Assembly: GCA_019242135.1 (NCBI GenBank)
Contig: JAFAWC010000596.1
Coordinates: 1 to 24,259, forward strand
Direction: 5' to 3'
Source: Mycobacteriaceae bacterium
Lineage (GTDB): Bacteria > Actinomycetota > Actinomycetes > Mycobacteriales > Mycobacteriaceae
Length of the DNA stretch: 24,259 nt
This document shows, one piece after another, positions 1-7,367 of this stretch (its first letter is position 1; each line of letters starts with the position of its first letter). The position numbers and the translations under genes were made by a program. The notes beneath the pieces were generated by a model. It had not been told where the DNA came from. It saw only the letters and a program-made list of their open reading frames with translations, and ran no database searches.

Positions 1-609
1 AGTCCCCCGACCCTGCCGGGCTACTCGTCAGCCGACAACTCCACCGGGCTGACCGCGGCGCTGGGCCTGCTCGCCCAGATCGTCTCCGGTCGCGGCGGGC
101 AGGTCGATGTGTGCTTGCAAGACGTCATGCTCTCTCAGCTCAACTACCGCGCATCGGCCTATCTCAACGACGGTGTAGAGCCACGCCGGCTGCCGTTCGG
201 TGCGCATTCGTATTACGTTCCGGCCCAGCTTTTTCCCACCGCGGACGGCTACCTCGCGCTGTTCATCACTCATGACTCGTTTTGGAAAGCGTTTGCCTCC
301 GAGGCCAACATCGCCGGCTTTCACACAATGGCCGAACGCGTGTCGCGACGTGGCGACGTGTTGGCCGTCGTCACGCAGGTGTTGGCGAAGGACAGCGCGA
401 TGGGGTGGGAGTCACGGCTGCGTCCTCTCGGAATTCCTGCCGCTGCTGTGCGCACGCTGCCCGAGGCTTTGCAGGCAGATCCGGAAATCGTGGTCACCGC
501 CGGTGATTTCAGGCTCGTCGGCAGTCCCATTCGGGTCAGTGGGTACACCCCGGACTATCGGCCGCCACCGCAATTAGGGGAGCACAACGACATCCTGCAT
601 CACTCGTAG
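1..609 (+). CDS. CaiB/BaiF-type (class III) CoA-transferase, C-terminal part (5' end outside window)
   Basis: Reading frame 1 is open from the first base to the TAG at 607-609, giving about 202 residues. An internal ATG at 109 is not the real start, because family sequence continues upstream of it. The fragment begins just before a motif SADNSTG (codons 10-16). By comparison with formyl-CoA transferase (GDSNTG, Asp169) this should carry the catalytic aspartate, codon 34-36. The family element GRGGQVDV follows, and the protein ends in the typical GEHND tail. Class III CoA-transferases move CoA between acyl-CoA and free acids through an aspartyl-CoA anhydride in the cytosol. Its 3' end overlaps the convergent reductase gene by 10 bp. 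Its likely role is activating or recycling the CoA ester of the substrate handled by the neighbouring beta-oxidation genes. Family call is strong; the substrate is unknown. Confidence 0.9.
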   Translation, partial: SPPTLPGYSSADNSTGLTAALGLLAQIVSGRGGQVDVCLQDVMLSQLNYRASAYLNDGVEPRRLPFGAHSYYVPAQLFPTADGYLALFITHDSFWKAFASEANIAGFHTMAERVSRRGDVLAVVTQVLAKDSAMGWESRLRPLGIPAAAVRTLPEALQADPEIVVTAGDFRLVGSPIRVSGYTPDYRPPPQLGEHNDILHHS

Positions 610-1607
610 ATGACGGTCACCGAGTCGGTGTCGGGCACACCCTGGCAGGTGAGGATGTAGCCGTCGGCGATCTCGTCGTCTTCTAACACCTCGTTGTTGC
701 GCATGGTTGCGTGGCCCTCGGACAATTTACCGATGCATGTGCCGCAGTTGCCGGCCTCGCAGGAGAACGGTGGCGAAAGGCCCCCGCGCCGAGCACTTTC
801 CAACAGGGTCTCTCCTGTGACGTGTGGAACGGAAATCTTCTTGCGGTCAAGGTGGATGGTGACGGTCCCGCTCGCCGCGGATTGTGCAGCAGCGGTGGGC
901 ACGGTGTCGCGGACCTTGGGCTCGACGTCGAAGTTTTCCACGAAGACTCGTCCGGGGCCGGGCAGCGTCGACCTGACCACGGTCATGAAGCCCTCCGGGC
1001 CGCACACGTAGCAGTCAGCGCCGGCGTGCGGGCCGACGAAGGTGCGGACCGCCGCGGCGTCGATGAGCCCGCGCTCGGCGTCGATGTGGCGAACCACCTC
1101 CAGCCGATCCGGAAACCGCTCGACGAGTTCAGCCATCGCCGACTCGAAGATGACCGACGCCCGGTCACGATCGGCGCACAGCAGGCGGACCTGCCGGTTG
1201 GTCGTGGCAAGCGCGCTTTTGGTCAGCGAGAGAATCGGCGTCACACCACTGCCGCCGGCGAACCCGAGCAGCGGCGCGGACGTCGAGTCCAGGCAGAAGG
1301 TGCCCGCGGGCCTGGTAAGAACGACGTCGTCACCCTCCGCCAGGTTGTCGAGCAGCCAGTTGGACACCTTGCCGGTGGGCACTCGTTTGACGGTGGTGGC
1401 CAGATCGGGGTCGATCTCCGGGGCGCTCGACATCGAGTAGGACCGATAGAGTTCCTCGCCATCGACGGTCACCCGAAACGTGCAGTACTGGCCCGCCCGA
1501 TAGGGAAATGGCTGCTCATCGGGGATAAGGACGAATGTGCATGCATCCGCGGTCTCCTTGATGATCCGGGCGACGGTAGCCCGGTGGAACACGTGGGTGA
1601 TCGCCAT
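600..1607 (-). CDS. Ferredoxin-type oxygenase reductase (FAD, NAD(P)H, C-terminal 2Fe-2S), KshB-like
   Basis: A 335-residue protein with three modules in the order of KshB/PaaE-type reductases. The FAD-binding barrel carries RSYSMSS (55-61). The NAD(P) domain carries GFAGGSGVTPILS (about 115-127) and CGPEGFM (202-208). The C-terminal plant-type ferredoxin domain has cysteines 283, 288, 291 and 321 (CX4CX2CX29C). Such proteins pass electrons from NAD(P)H to a Rieske oxygenase or other monooxygenase; KshB serves 3-ketosteroid 9-alpha-hydroxylase. The ATG at 1605-1607 follows AGGAGG (complement of 1612-1617). No oxygenase partner (KshA-like or P450) lies in the window, so the partner must be encoded elsewhere. 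The gene is divergent from the acyl-CoA synthetase gene and shares a promoter/operator gap with it. An alternative is the reductase of another hydroxylase such as a phenylacetyl-CoA-type system, so no symbol is given. Confidence 0.88.
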   Translation of the reverse strand: MAITHVFHRATVARIIKETADACTFVLIPDEQPFPYRAGQYCTFRVTVDGEELYRSYSMSSAPEIDPDLATTVKRVPTGKVSNWLLDNLAEGDDVVLTRPAGTFCLDSTSAPLLGFAGGSGVTPILSLTKSALATTNRQVRLLCADRDRASVIFESAMAELVERFPDRLEVVRHIDAERGLIDAAAVRTFVGPHAGADCYVCGPEGFMTVVRSTLPGPGRVFVENFDVEPKVRDTVPTAAAQSAASGTVTIHLDRKKISVPHVTGETLLESARRGGLSPPFSCEAGNCGTCIGKLSEGHATMRNNEVLEDDEIADGYILTCQGVPDTDSVTVIYE

Positions 1608-1628
1608 GCCGCCTCCTCTGGTAGTAAG

Positions 1629-1658
1629 ATTCTATCAATAAGAGAATCAGGTTCTCAA
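1629..1658 (-). promoter_or_regulatory. Candidate sigma-70-type promoter for the KshB-like gene
   Basis: On the minus strand TTGAGA (complement of 1653-1658) is followed after 18 nt by TAGAAT (complement of 1629-1634). Both are close to the TTGACA/TATAAT consensus. The -10 lies about 22 nt upstream of the ATG at 1607, with a good AGGAGG in between. The 15-bp palindrome at 1642-1656 overlaps the -35 and the spacer, the layout expected for repression. Prediction from sequence only. Confidence 0.5.
1642..1656. promoter_or_regulatory. Palindromic operator candidate, copy 1 (GAGAAYNNNRTTCTC)
   Basis: Reads GAGAATCAGGTTCTC on the plus strand and GAGAACCTGATTCTC on the minus strand. The minus-strand reading differs by a single base from copy 3 at 14120-14134. 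It sits in the 71-bp gap between the divergent reductase and acyl-CoA synthetase genes. A further half-site, GATTCT (1628-1633), pairs with AGAATC (1643-1648), so two protein dimers could bind. The same palindrome stands at the other two main promoter gaps in the window. Confidence 0.6.
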
Positions 1659-1678
1659 CGGACGGTAGGGTCTTCTCG

Positions 1679-3049
1679 ATGCCGATTCACGGTGCCGCGC
1701 TCGTCTACGGGGAGCGGCATTACAGCCGGGCGCAGCTCGACGCGCTGACCGACGACATGGCGTCGACTCTGGCTCGCCGGGGGGTCCGCAGCGGCCAGCG
1801 GGTCGCGCTGATGTCGTCGAACCGACCGGAGTTCGTCGTCGCTGTCCGCGCGATCTGGCGACTGGGTGCCGTAGTCGTGTTGCTCAGCCCGTCGTGGAAA
1901 CGCATCGAGGTCGACCACGCCATCGCCGTGACGAATCCGGCGCATGCCGTCGGAGACCATCCTGTCCTCGCCGATGCGATGCCGATGCTGCACCTGGACG
2001 AACCGACGAGTTCCGGACAGGCCACGTTCGCGCCGCCGGACCTCGGCGCCGACGCGCTCTTGGTGTTCAGTTCCGGCACCACCGGCACGCCGAAAGCCGT
2101 CCGCCACACCCACCGGTCGTTCGGCGCCGCGATCAGGCACTGGCGCAGTGGGCTCGGCATGACGTCGTCGGACCGGATTCAGATCGTCACGCCGGCGTCT
2201 CACATTCTCGGCCTGCTGAACATCATGACGGCACTGGACACCGGGGCATGGCTGCGGCTGCATCCCCGTTTCGATATCGATCTCATGCTGCACCACATTC
2301 AAGCTGACCGGATGACCATCGAAATGGCTGTCGCACCCATCGCATTGGCATTGGCCGCCCATCCGCGGCTGGACGATTTTGACCTGTCTTCACTGCGTTA
2401 CATCATGTGGTGCGCGACGCCCGTGACGGAAAGCGTCGCTGACCTAGTCACCCGACGAACGGGCGTGAAATGGCTCACCGCTTACGGCACAAGCGAATTG
2501 CCGGTGATTTCGTGCAACACGCTCGACGGCGGACGGCTGGACACCGTCGGTCGTCCCGTGGCGGATGTGCAGGTACGGATCGACGAACACGGTGAGATCC
2601 AGGCGCGGTCGGAGTCGCTGACGGCCGGATATCTCCCGGCCGAGGCCAACGCGGGTGCGTTCTGCGACGGATGGTTTCGCACCGGCGACATCGGCTACCT
2701 CGACGACGGCTGGCTAGGAATCACCGACCGATCGAAGGAGATGATCAAGGTCCGTGGATTCCAGGTCGCGCCGGCCGAAGTTGAGGCCGTTCTGCACGCC
2801 CATCCCGCCGTCGCGGATTGTGCCGCTTTCGGGGTTCCCGACCCAGCCAACGGTGAAGCCGTGGTGGTCGCGGTAGCCGCGCGCGCACCGGTCGTACCGG
2901 AGGAACTCACCGCGCTGGTGGGCAGCCAGTTGGCATCCTACAAAAAGCCAACAAAAGTCGTGTTCGTGCCGGAGATTCCTCGCCTCCCGTCCGGGAAGCT
3001 GTTGCGGCGAATGTTAAAGGAGCGCCATGGATGTCCGCCTGACAACTGA
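1679..3049 (+). CDS. Acyl-CoA synthetase / AMP-forming ligase (FadD family)
   Basis: A 456-residue member of the ANL adenylate-forming superfamily, which activates a carboxylic acid to acyl-AMP and then acyl-CoA. It shows the P-loop SSGTTGTPKAV (131-141), YGTSE (motif A5), GWFRTGDIGYLDDG with the hinge aspartate region, KVRGFQVAPAE, and the C-terminal catalytic lysine in PSGKLLRR (Lys440). It is shorter than most FadD proteins (about 500-550) because the N-terminus is compact; no earlier in-frame start with a ribosome site was seen. A weak GGTAGGG lies upstream of the ATG. It is the first gene of a four-gene plus-strand operon and overlaps the next gene by 23 bp. The downstream dehydrogenases and crotonase imply that its product enters a beta-oxidation-like cycle. 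Substrate unknown. Confidence 0.92.
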   Translation: MPIHGAALVYGERHYSRAQLDALTDDMASTLARRGVRSGQRVALMSSNRPEFVVAVRAIWRLGAVVVLLSPSWKRIEVDHAIAVTNPAHAVGDHPVLADAMPMLHLDEPTSSGQATFAPPDLGADALLVFSSGTTGTPKAVRHTHRSFGAAIRHWRSGLGMTSSDRIQIVTPASHILGLLNIMTALDTGAWLRLHPRFDIDLMLHHIQADRMTIEMAVAPIALALAAHPRLDDFDLSSLRYIMWCATPVTESVADLVTRRTGVKWLTAYGTSELPVISCNTLDGGRLDTVGRPVADVQVRIDEHGEIQARSESLTAGYLPAEANAGAFCDGWFRTGDIGYLDDGWLGITDRSKEMIKVRGFQVAPAEVEAVLHAHPAVADCAAFGVPDPANGEAVVVAVAARAPVVPEELTALVGSQLASYKKPTKVVFVPEIPRLPSGKLLRRMLKERHGCPPDN

Positions 3050-3932
3050 ACAGCGCCAATTGCGTGACGCCGCGGCAAAACTTGCTGACGATCTCGGCCC
3101 CGATTCGGTGTCGGATTTGTCCGACGAGAGCCGGCTGGCACGATTGGAGAAGGCGGTCGACGCGACAGGCTGGCGGTCACTGCGCTCAGATGGCGCATCC
3201 GGCGTCGAGGTTGCCATCATCGCCGAGGAGTTCGGGCGTGGACTGGTCGACGTCCCGTTCCTCGGGCCGGCGCTCGCAGACGAACTTGACCGGCACGTCA
3301 GTGCCGACGCGCACCGGCAGACACTGGCAGTCCAACATCTGGCTATCGACGCGCGCGGATTTGAGCGCGCATTGACACTCAGCGGCACAACAGTTTCCGC
3401 GGTACAGGTGGGACCCGAGCGCCCCACCGCCGACCTCACAAGAACGACGGCGCAACTCTGCGGGCCCTCCGAACCCCTCGGCGAACTGAACCCAGACGAG
3501 GGCCGGCGCTTCCACGCGCTTGCGATCACCGCCACGACCGCCGACATTCTGGGCGTCGCGCGGGGCGCGCTCACCCTGACCACTGACTACGCCAAAATCC
3601 GAGAGCAATACGGCAAGCCGATCGGCTCCCACCAGGCAGTGGCGCACATGCTGGCAGAAGCGCTGGCACTGATCGAGGGTTCGATCAGCGTGTTGCGGCA
3701 TGCCGCGTGGGCGGTCGACGAACTGGCGCCCTCGGAAGCGATCCGCGCCGCGGGCACTGCCAAGATCTATTGCGCGCGCGCAACACGAACGGTGTGCGAG
3801 ACCGCTATCCAAGTTCATGGCGGAATCGGCAACACATGGGATTGTCTCGCCCACATATTCCTCCGGCGCGCATTGGCGTCCACCGAACTGTTTCCGGTCA
3901 GCTTGAAGGAGATCGATCTTGGACTTTCGTGA
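3027..3932 (+). CDS. Acyl-CoA dehydrogenase, short subunit (FadE family, probably non-catalytic partner)
   Basis: A 301-residue acyl-CoA dehydrogenase homologue, shorter than the usual 370-400. The N-terminal helical domain and the C-terminal domain are recognisable: REQYGKPIGSHQ (192-203) and VHGGIGNTWD (263-272), which contact FAD across the subunit interface. The middle beta-domain lacks the usual EPGAGSD and WITN/WTS flavin motifs. The helix that carries the catalytic glutamate in the isovaleryl-/long-chain class reads LAITATTADILG, with no acidic base. Mycobacterial steroid-side-chain dehydrogenases such as FadE28/FadE29 are alpha2-beta2 heterotetramers encoded by adjacent genes with one catalytic subunit, and this pair fits that pattern. 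The start at ATG 3027 is set by AAAGGAG at 3016-3022. It overlaps both neighbours (23 bp and 14 bp), implying translational coupling. Confidence 0.88.
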   Translation: MDVRLTTEQRQLRDAAAKLADDLGPDSVSDLSDESRLARLEKAVDATGWRSLRSDGASGVEVAIIAEEFGRGLVDVPFLGPALADELDRHVSADAHRQTLAVQHLAIDARGFERALTLSGTTVSAVQVGPERPTADLTRTTAQLCGPSEPLGELNPDEGRRFHALAITATTADILGVARGALTLTTDYAKIREQYGKPIGSHQAVAHMLAEALALIEGSISVLRHAAWAVDELAPSEAIRAAGTAKIYCARATRTVCETAIQVHGGIGNTWDCLAHIFLRRALASTELFPVSLKEIDLGLS

Positions 3933-5007
3933 CTCGCCCCAGGAGGCCGCATTACGTGAGCGCCTCCGAGACTGGTTGACGGACCGTGCCGGTGCGTTTG
4001 CCGCCTCCGGCGACGACTACTGGGCCCGGCAGGGCGAATGGCACCAGGCGCTATATTCGGCGGGGTTTTTCGGGCTGTCCTGGCCGAAAAAGTTCGGCGG
4101 GCACGAATTGCCGCCGGTATACGACGTCATTGTCGACGAAGAACTGGCGCGCGCGGGTGCGCCACCGCGGCCCAGCCTGGGGTATCTCGTCGTCGGGCTC
4201 GGCAGGCACGGTAGCGAGGAACTGCAGCATCGGTTCCTGCCCGGCATGATCAACGGGACGGAGCGTTGGTGCCAGGGGTTTTCGGAACCCGGCGCGGGGT
4301 CCGACCTAGCGTCGCTGCGCACGAAGGCGACGCGTGACGGCGACGACTATGTCGTGCACGGTCACAAGATCTGGACCAGCTATTCCGACGTCGCCGACTG
4401 GTGCCTGCTGTTGGCCCGCACCGACCCGGATGTGCCGCGTCACAAGGGCATCTCGGCGTTCGTCGTGGACATGCACCAGCCGGGTATCGAGCAGCGTCCG
4501 TTGCGCATGATCAACGGCGTCACTACAGAATTCGGACAGGTGCTGTTCGACGAAGCGAAGGTGCCGGCCGATCAGATGGTGGGTGCGCCGGGTGAGGGTT
4601 GGGCGCTGGCGATGACGGTGGTCAGCCACGAGCGCGAGCCTTCGACGCTCGGGTATTCCGCCCGGTACGGAAAGCTCGTCAGACAGATGGCAAACCGCAT
4701 AGACGGCGAGGTCCCCGACGAATTAGCGTGGGCGGCTGTCGAAGCCGAGATGCTGCGGTTGCACGTGCGCCGGCGGCTGTCCGAACAGCTTGACGGGGTC
4801 AAGCACGGCCCCGACGGCTCGCTGGACAAACTGTTGATGACCTGGGTGGAGCAGTCGGTCGGCCACGCTGCGCTGGCGGTCGGCGGTATCAGTGATCCCG
4901 ATTTATTGAACGCCTACCTGTACAGCCGCGCCCAAAGCGTGATGGGGGGCACCTCACAGATCCAGAAGAACATCATCGCGTCCCGCATTCTCGGGTTAGG
5001 AGTATGA
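3919..5007 (+). CDS. Acyl-CoA dehydrogenase, catalytic subunit (FadE family)
   Basis: A 362-residue flavoprotein that introduces an alpha,beta double bond into an acyl-CoA. It has FSEPGAGSD (121-129) and KIWTSYSD (150-157) for flavin binding, and MGGTSQIQKNIIASRILGL at the C-terminus. Glu238 in SHERE is at about the place of the catalytic base in the isovaleryl-/long-chain class, while the medium-chain-type base (YEGT) is replaced by MGGT. The start codon is TTG at 3919, chosen because AAGGAG at 3906-3911 stands 7 nt before it and the residues that follow (MDFRDSPQEAALRERLRDWL) match the family N-terminus. It overlaps the short subunit by 14 bp, supporting a heteromeric enzyme. Substrate unknown. 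Confidence 0.92.
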   Translation: MDFRDSPQEAALRERLRDWLTDRAGAFAASGDDYWARQGEWHQALYSAGFFGLSWPKKFGGHELPPVYDVIVDEELARAGAPPRPSLGYLVVGLGRHGSEELQHRFLPGMINGTERWCQGFSEPGAGSDLASLRTKATRDGDDYVVHGHKIWTSYSDVADWCLLLARTDPDVPRHKGISAFVVDMHQPGIEQRPLRMINGVTTEFGQVLFDEAKVPADQMVGAPGEGWALAMTVVSHEREPSTLGYSARYGKLVRQMANRIDGEVPDELAWAAVEAEMLRLHVRRRLSEQLDGVKHGPDGSLDKLLMTWVEQSVGHAALAVGGISDPDLLNAYLYSRAQSVMGGTSQIQKNIIASRILGLGV

Positions 5008-5008
5008 C

Positions 5009-5773
5009 GTGTACGACATGCCGAAGGAGATCGAGGTCGAAGCCGACGGCGCGCTGCGGATCATCCGGCTCAACCGGCCCGATGCTCTCAACGCGGTCAA
5101 CGATGCGTTGCACAGTGCCCTGGCCTGCCTATGGCCACGGCTGAACGAGGACCGCGGCGCCCGCGCGGCGGTGCTCACGGGCAACGGCAGGGCGTTTTCG
5201 GCCGGCGGTGACTTCGCCTATCTCGCAGAGCTCGGACGCGATCCGGACCTGCGAGCCAAGACGATCTTGCACGGCCGCGAGATCGTGCTCGGCATGGTCC
5301 GCACCCGCATTCCGGTGGTGGCCGCGGTCAACGGCCCGGCGGTGGGGCTCGGCTGCAGTCTCGTCGCACTGTCGGACGTCGTGTACATGGCCGAAAACGC
5401 CTACCTCGCCGACCCGCACGTGCAGGTGGGTCTGGTTGCCGCCGACGGCGGGCCACTGACCTGGCCGCTGCAAATCAGCGTCCTGCAGGCCAAGGAATAC
5501 GCGTTGACAGGCGCTCGGATTTCGGCCAACCGTGCGGTCGAGATCGGCCTGGCCAACCACGCGGTCGCCGATCCGCTTTCGGAGGCGATCGCATGCGCCA
5601 AGAAGATCATGGAGCTGCCACGGCAAGCCGTCGAGAGCACCAAGCGGATGCTCAACATGCACGTCGAACGGGCTGTGCTGAACACCCTCGACTATGCCAA
5701 TGCGGCCGAGGACCAGTCCTTCCAGACCGAGGATTTCCGGTCCATCGTTGCGAAGTGGAAGGCTAGCTCATGA
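5009..5773 (+). CDS. Enoyl-CoA hydratase/isomerase (crotonase) family protein lacking both hydratase glutamates
   Basis: A 254-residue crotonase-fold protein. The oxyanion-hole segments are present: GRAFSAGGD (60-68) and NGPAVGLGCS (108-117). In rat mitochondrial hydratase, Glu144 (GGGCE) and Glu164 (QPE) are catalytic. Counting along the same segment places Ser117 and His137 at these positions, so the usual water-activating pair is missing. The protein may be an isomerase, hydrolase or C-C bond enzyme rather than a standard hydratase. GTG at 5009 is the start (AGGAG at 4998-5002); an ATG at 5018 would also be possible. It is the last gene of the fadD-fadE-fadE-crotonase operon, one base after the dehydrogenase stop, and convergent with the SDR gene after a 12-bp gap. 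Confidence 0.88.
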   Translation: MYDMPKEIEVEADGALRIIRLNRPDALNAVNDALHSALACLWPRLNEDRGARAAVLTGNGRAFSAGGDFAYLAELGRDPDLRAKTILHGREIVLGMVRTRIPVVAAVNGPAVGLGCSLVALSDVVYMAENAYLADPHVQVGLVAADGGPLTWPLQISVLQAKEYALTGARISANRAVEIGLANHAVADPLSEAIACAKKIMELPRQAVESTKRMLNMHVERAVLNTLDYANAAEDQSFQTEDFRSIVAKWKASS

Positions 5774-5785
5774 CCGGCGGGCGTT

Positions 5786-6526
5786 TCACCGTTGCTCGGA
5801 GCGCTGAATGGTTCCGGTGATACCGCCGCCGTCCTGACCGGCCAGCAGCACCGCAGCCCGGGCCATCGCCTCGGGCGGCTCGACCATCTCCGGCGGGATC
5901 TCCTGGCCGCCACCGCCGGCAAGCCAGCCTTCGGTTAGCACGACGCGAGACGGGCTCAGGCAGTTCACCGCGATGTTGTCGGGTTTGAGGTCGATGGCCA
6001 GCCCGAGGTAGAGGCGCTCGACGCCGGCTTTGGACACCCAGTAGGCGTTGGCACCATGATCCGTCATCGTCACGCCGGTCGTCGTGATCGCGATCAATGA
6101 GCCGCCACCTCTGGCCCGAACCAGGGGAATGACCGCCTTCGTCACCAGAAAAACCCCGGTGAGGTTGACGTTCAAACACAACTGCCACCGCTTCAGCGGA
6201 GTGGATTCGATCGGACCGAGCCACAACACGCCCGCGTTGGCGATGAGAATGTCAATGCCGCCGAGTTCCGCGACGGTCTGCGCTACTGCTGCATTGACGG
6301 ACTCCTCGTCCGCGACGTTGCACCGCACCGCACGCGCGACCCCGCCCGCCGTGACGATTCGATCGGCCACCGAATGGATGGTCCCCGGCATCCGGCCTTC
6401 CGACTCGGTGCGGGCGGCGACAGCCACTGCCGCGCCCTCTCGTGCCAGTGCCTCGGCTACGGTCGCCCCGATGCCGCGACTGGCGCCCGCCACGAAGGCG
6501 ACCTTTCCGGCCAGCGAGCCCGTCAC
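5786..6526 (-). CDS. Short-chain dehydrogenase/reductase (SDR)
   Basis: A 246-residue classical SDR, a cytosolic NAD(P)-dependent alcohol/ketone oxidoreductase. It has a Rossmann motif GASRGIG (14-20), NAG (97-99) and catalytic YWVSK (Tyr162, Lys166). The residue 13 before the tyrosine, normally serine, is a threonine in AITTTG (148-150), a substitution that can keep activity. The start is GTG (complement of 6524-6526), which overlaps the TGA of the upstream SDR gene (6523-6525) by 4 bp, so the two are translationally coupled. It is second in a two-gene minus-strand operon preceded by operator copy 2. Its probable job is oxidising a hydroxyacyl-CoA or ring alcohol of the same pathway. Substrate not readable. 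Confidence 0.9.
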   Translation of the reverse strand: MTGSLAGKVAFVAGASRGIGATVAEALAREGAAVAVAARTESEGRMPGTIHSVADRIVTAGGVARAVRCNVADEESVNAAVAQTVAELGGIDILIANAGVLWLGPIESTPLKRWQLCLNVNLTGVFLVTKAVIPLVRARGGGSLIAITTTGVTMTDHGANAYWVSKAGVERLYLGLAIDLKPDNIAVNCLSPSRVVLTEGWLAGGGGQEIPPEMVEPPEAMARAAVLLAGQDGGGITGTIQRSEQR

Positions 6527-7287
6527 TTCGGCGCGAACCGCAGCGCCCCATCCAGGCGAACGACTTCGCCGTTGAGATAATCATTGTCGATGATGCTGGC
6601 CACCATGCCCGCGTACTCGCCGGGCTGGCCCATTCGCTTCGGGAACGGGATCTGCGGTCCCCAGTGCGCTTCGAGCTGTTCGGCCGGCACTGGGTACGCG
6701 GGCGTCAGGAACATTCCCGGGGCGATGGTGACGACACGAATGCCCAGCGGAGAAAGGTCGCGAGCCGCGACCAGGGTCATGCCGATCACCCCGCCCTTCG
6801 CGGCTGAGTAGGGAAGTTGGCCGATCTGACCTTCGTAGCCCGCGATCGACGCGGTGTTGACGATTACGCCGCGAGCGCCGCTATCGAGCGGCTCGGATCG
6901 CGCAATGGCGGCCGCGGACAGCCGCAGCACATTGAACACGGCGGTCAAGTAATACTCGATCGTCGTCTTGAACCCGTCGAGCTCAAGCGGCGTGCCGTCC
7001 TTCGCGATAAGGCGCCCGCCACTTGCCGGGACGGCGTGGCAGTCCACCGAGATGCGCAACGGAGCAAGAGATTCCGCCTCGGCCAGTGCCGCATTGATGT
7101 CGTCGGTGCTGGTGGCGTCGGTTCGCACGTACCGGATGCCCAACTCGCTCTCGAGGGCCTTGCCCTTGTCGTCGGCGACATCGGCGACGACCACCTTGGC
7201 TCCCGCGCCGTGCAACCGACGAACCGTGGCCTCTCCGAGACCCCCCGTGCCTCCGACGACGAGCGCGGAGCTACCACTGATCTGCAT
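6523..7287 (-). CDS. Short-chain dehydrogenase, type-II 3-hydroxyacyl-CoA dehydrogenase-like (17-beta-HSD10-like)
   Basis: 254 residues from the ATG at 7285-7287. The reading frame is open upstream to 7365, but the operator would then lie inside the gene. The sequence GAAGGGA just before this ATG and the sequence MQISGSSALVVGGTGGLG favour the shorter form. It contains GGTGGLG for NAD binding, NTASIAGYEGQIGQLPYSAAKGG with the Ser-Tyr-Lys triad, and GIRVVTIAPGMFLTP. These resemble bacterial homologues of human HSD10 (3-hydroxyacyl-CoA dehydrogenase type 2), which oxidise short branched 3-hydroxyacyl-CoAs and some hydroxysteroids. It is the first gene of a minus-strand pair, divergent from the GTPase-synthetase fusion. 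Copy 2 of the shared palindrome lies 38-52 bp upstream of its start. Function within beta-oxidation is likely, substrate uncertain. Confidence 0.9.
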   Translation of the reverse strand: MQISGSSALVVGGTGGLGEATVRRLHGAGAKVVVADVADDKGKALESELGIRYVRTDATSTDDINAALAEAESLAPLRISVDCHAVPASGGRLIAKDGTPLELDGFKTTIEYYLTAVFNVLRLSAAAIARSEPLDSGARGVIVNTASIAGYEGQIGQLPYSAAKGGVIGMTLVAARDLSPLGIRVVTIAPGMFLTPAYPVPAEQLEAHWGPQIPFPKRMGQPGEYAGMVASIIDNDYLNGEVVRLDGALRFAPK

Positions 7288-7312
7288 GCGATTTCCCTTC
7301 TTGCAACTCTCA

Positions 7313-7327
7313 CTCTCAGGCTGAGAG
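7313..7327. promoter_or_regulatory. Perfect 15-bp palindrome overlapping operator copy 2
   Basis: CTCTCAG-G-CTGAGAG is a perfect 7-1-7 inverted repeat whose last three bases are the first three of the GAGAA palindrome at 7325-7339. It sits 26-40 bp upstream of the SDR ATG. It could be a second binding site for the same or another repressor, or a small stem in the 5' leader of the SDR transcript. Confidence 0.4.
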
Positions 7328-7339
7328 AATAGCATTCTC
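7325..7339. promoter_or_regulatory. Palindromic operator candidate, copy 2 (GAGAAYNNNRTTCTC)
   Basis: GAGAATAGCATTCTC is a perfect palindrome in its six outer base pairs, and symmetry continues outward with one mismatch (TGA on the left, GCA on the right). It lies in the 208-bp gap between the divergent SDR pair and the GTPase-synthetase fusion, 29 bp before the leader ORF start. On the minus strand it contains TATTCT, a possible -10 element for the SDR genes. The same palindrome stands at 1642-1656 and 14120-14134. Confidence 0.6.
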
Positions 7340-7367
7340 GCATGCAGGACGATTTGGGAGATCATCG

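Noticed and set aside
7288..7365. N-terminal extension of the SDR gene to 7365
   Set aside because: The extension would include both palindromes, and a GAAGGGA ribosome site immediately precedes the ATG at 7285-7287.
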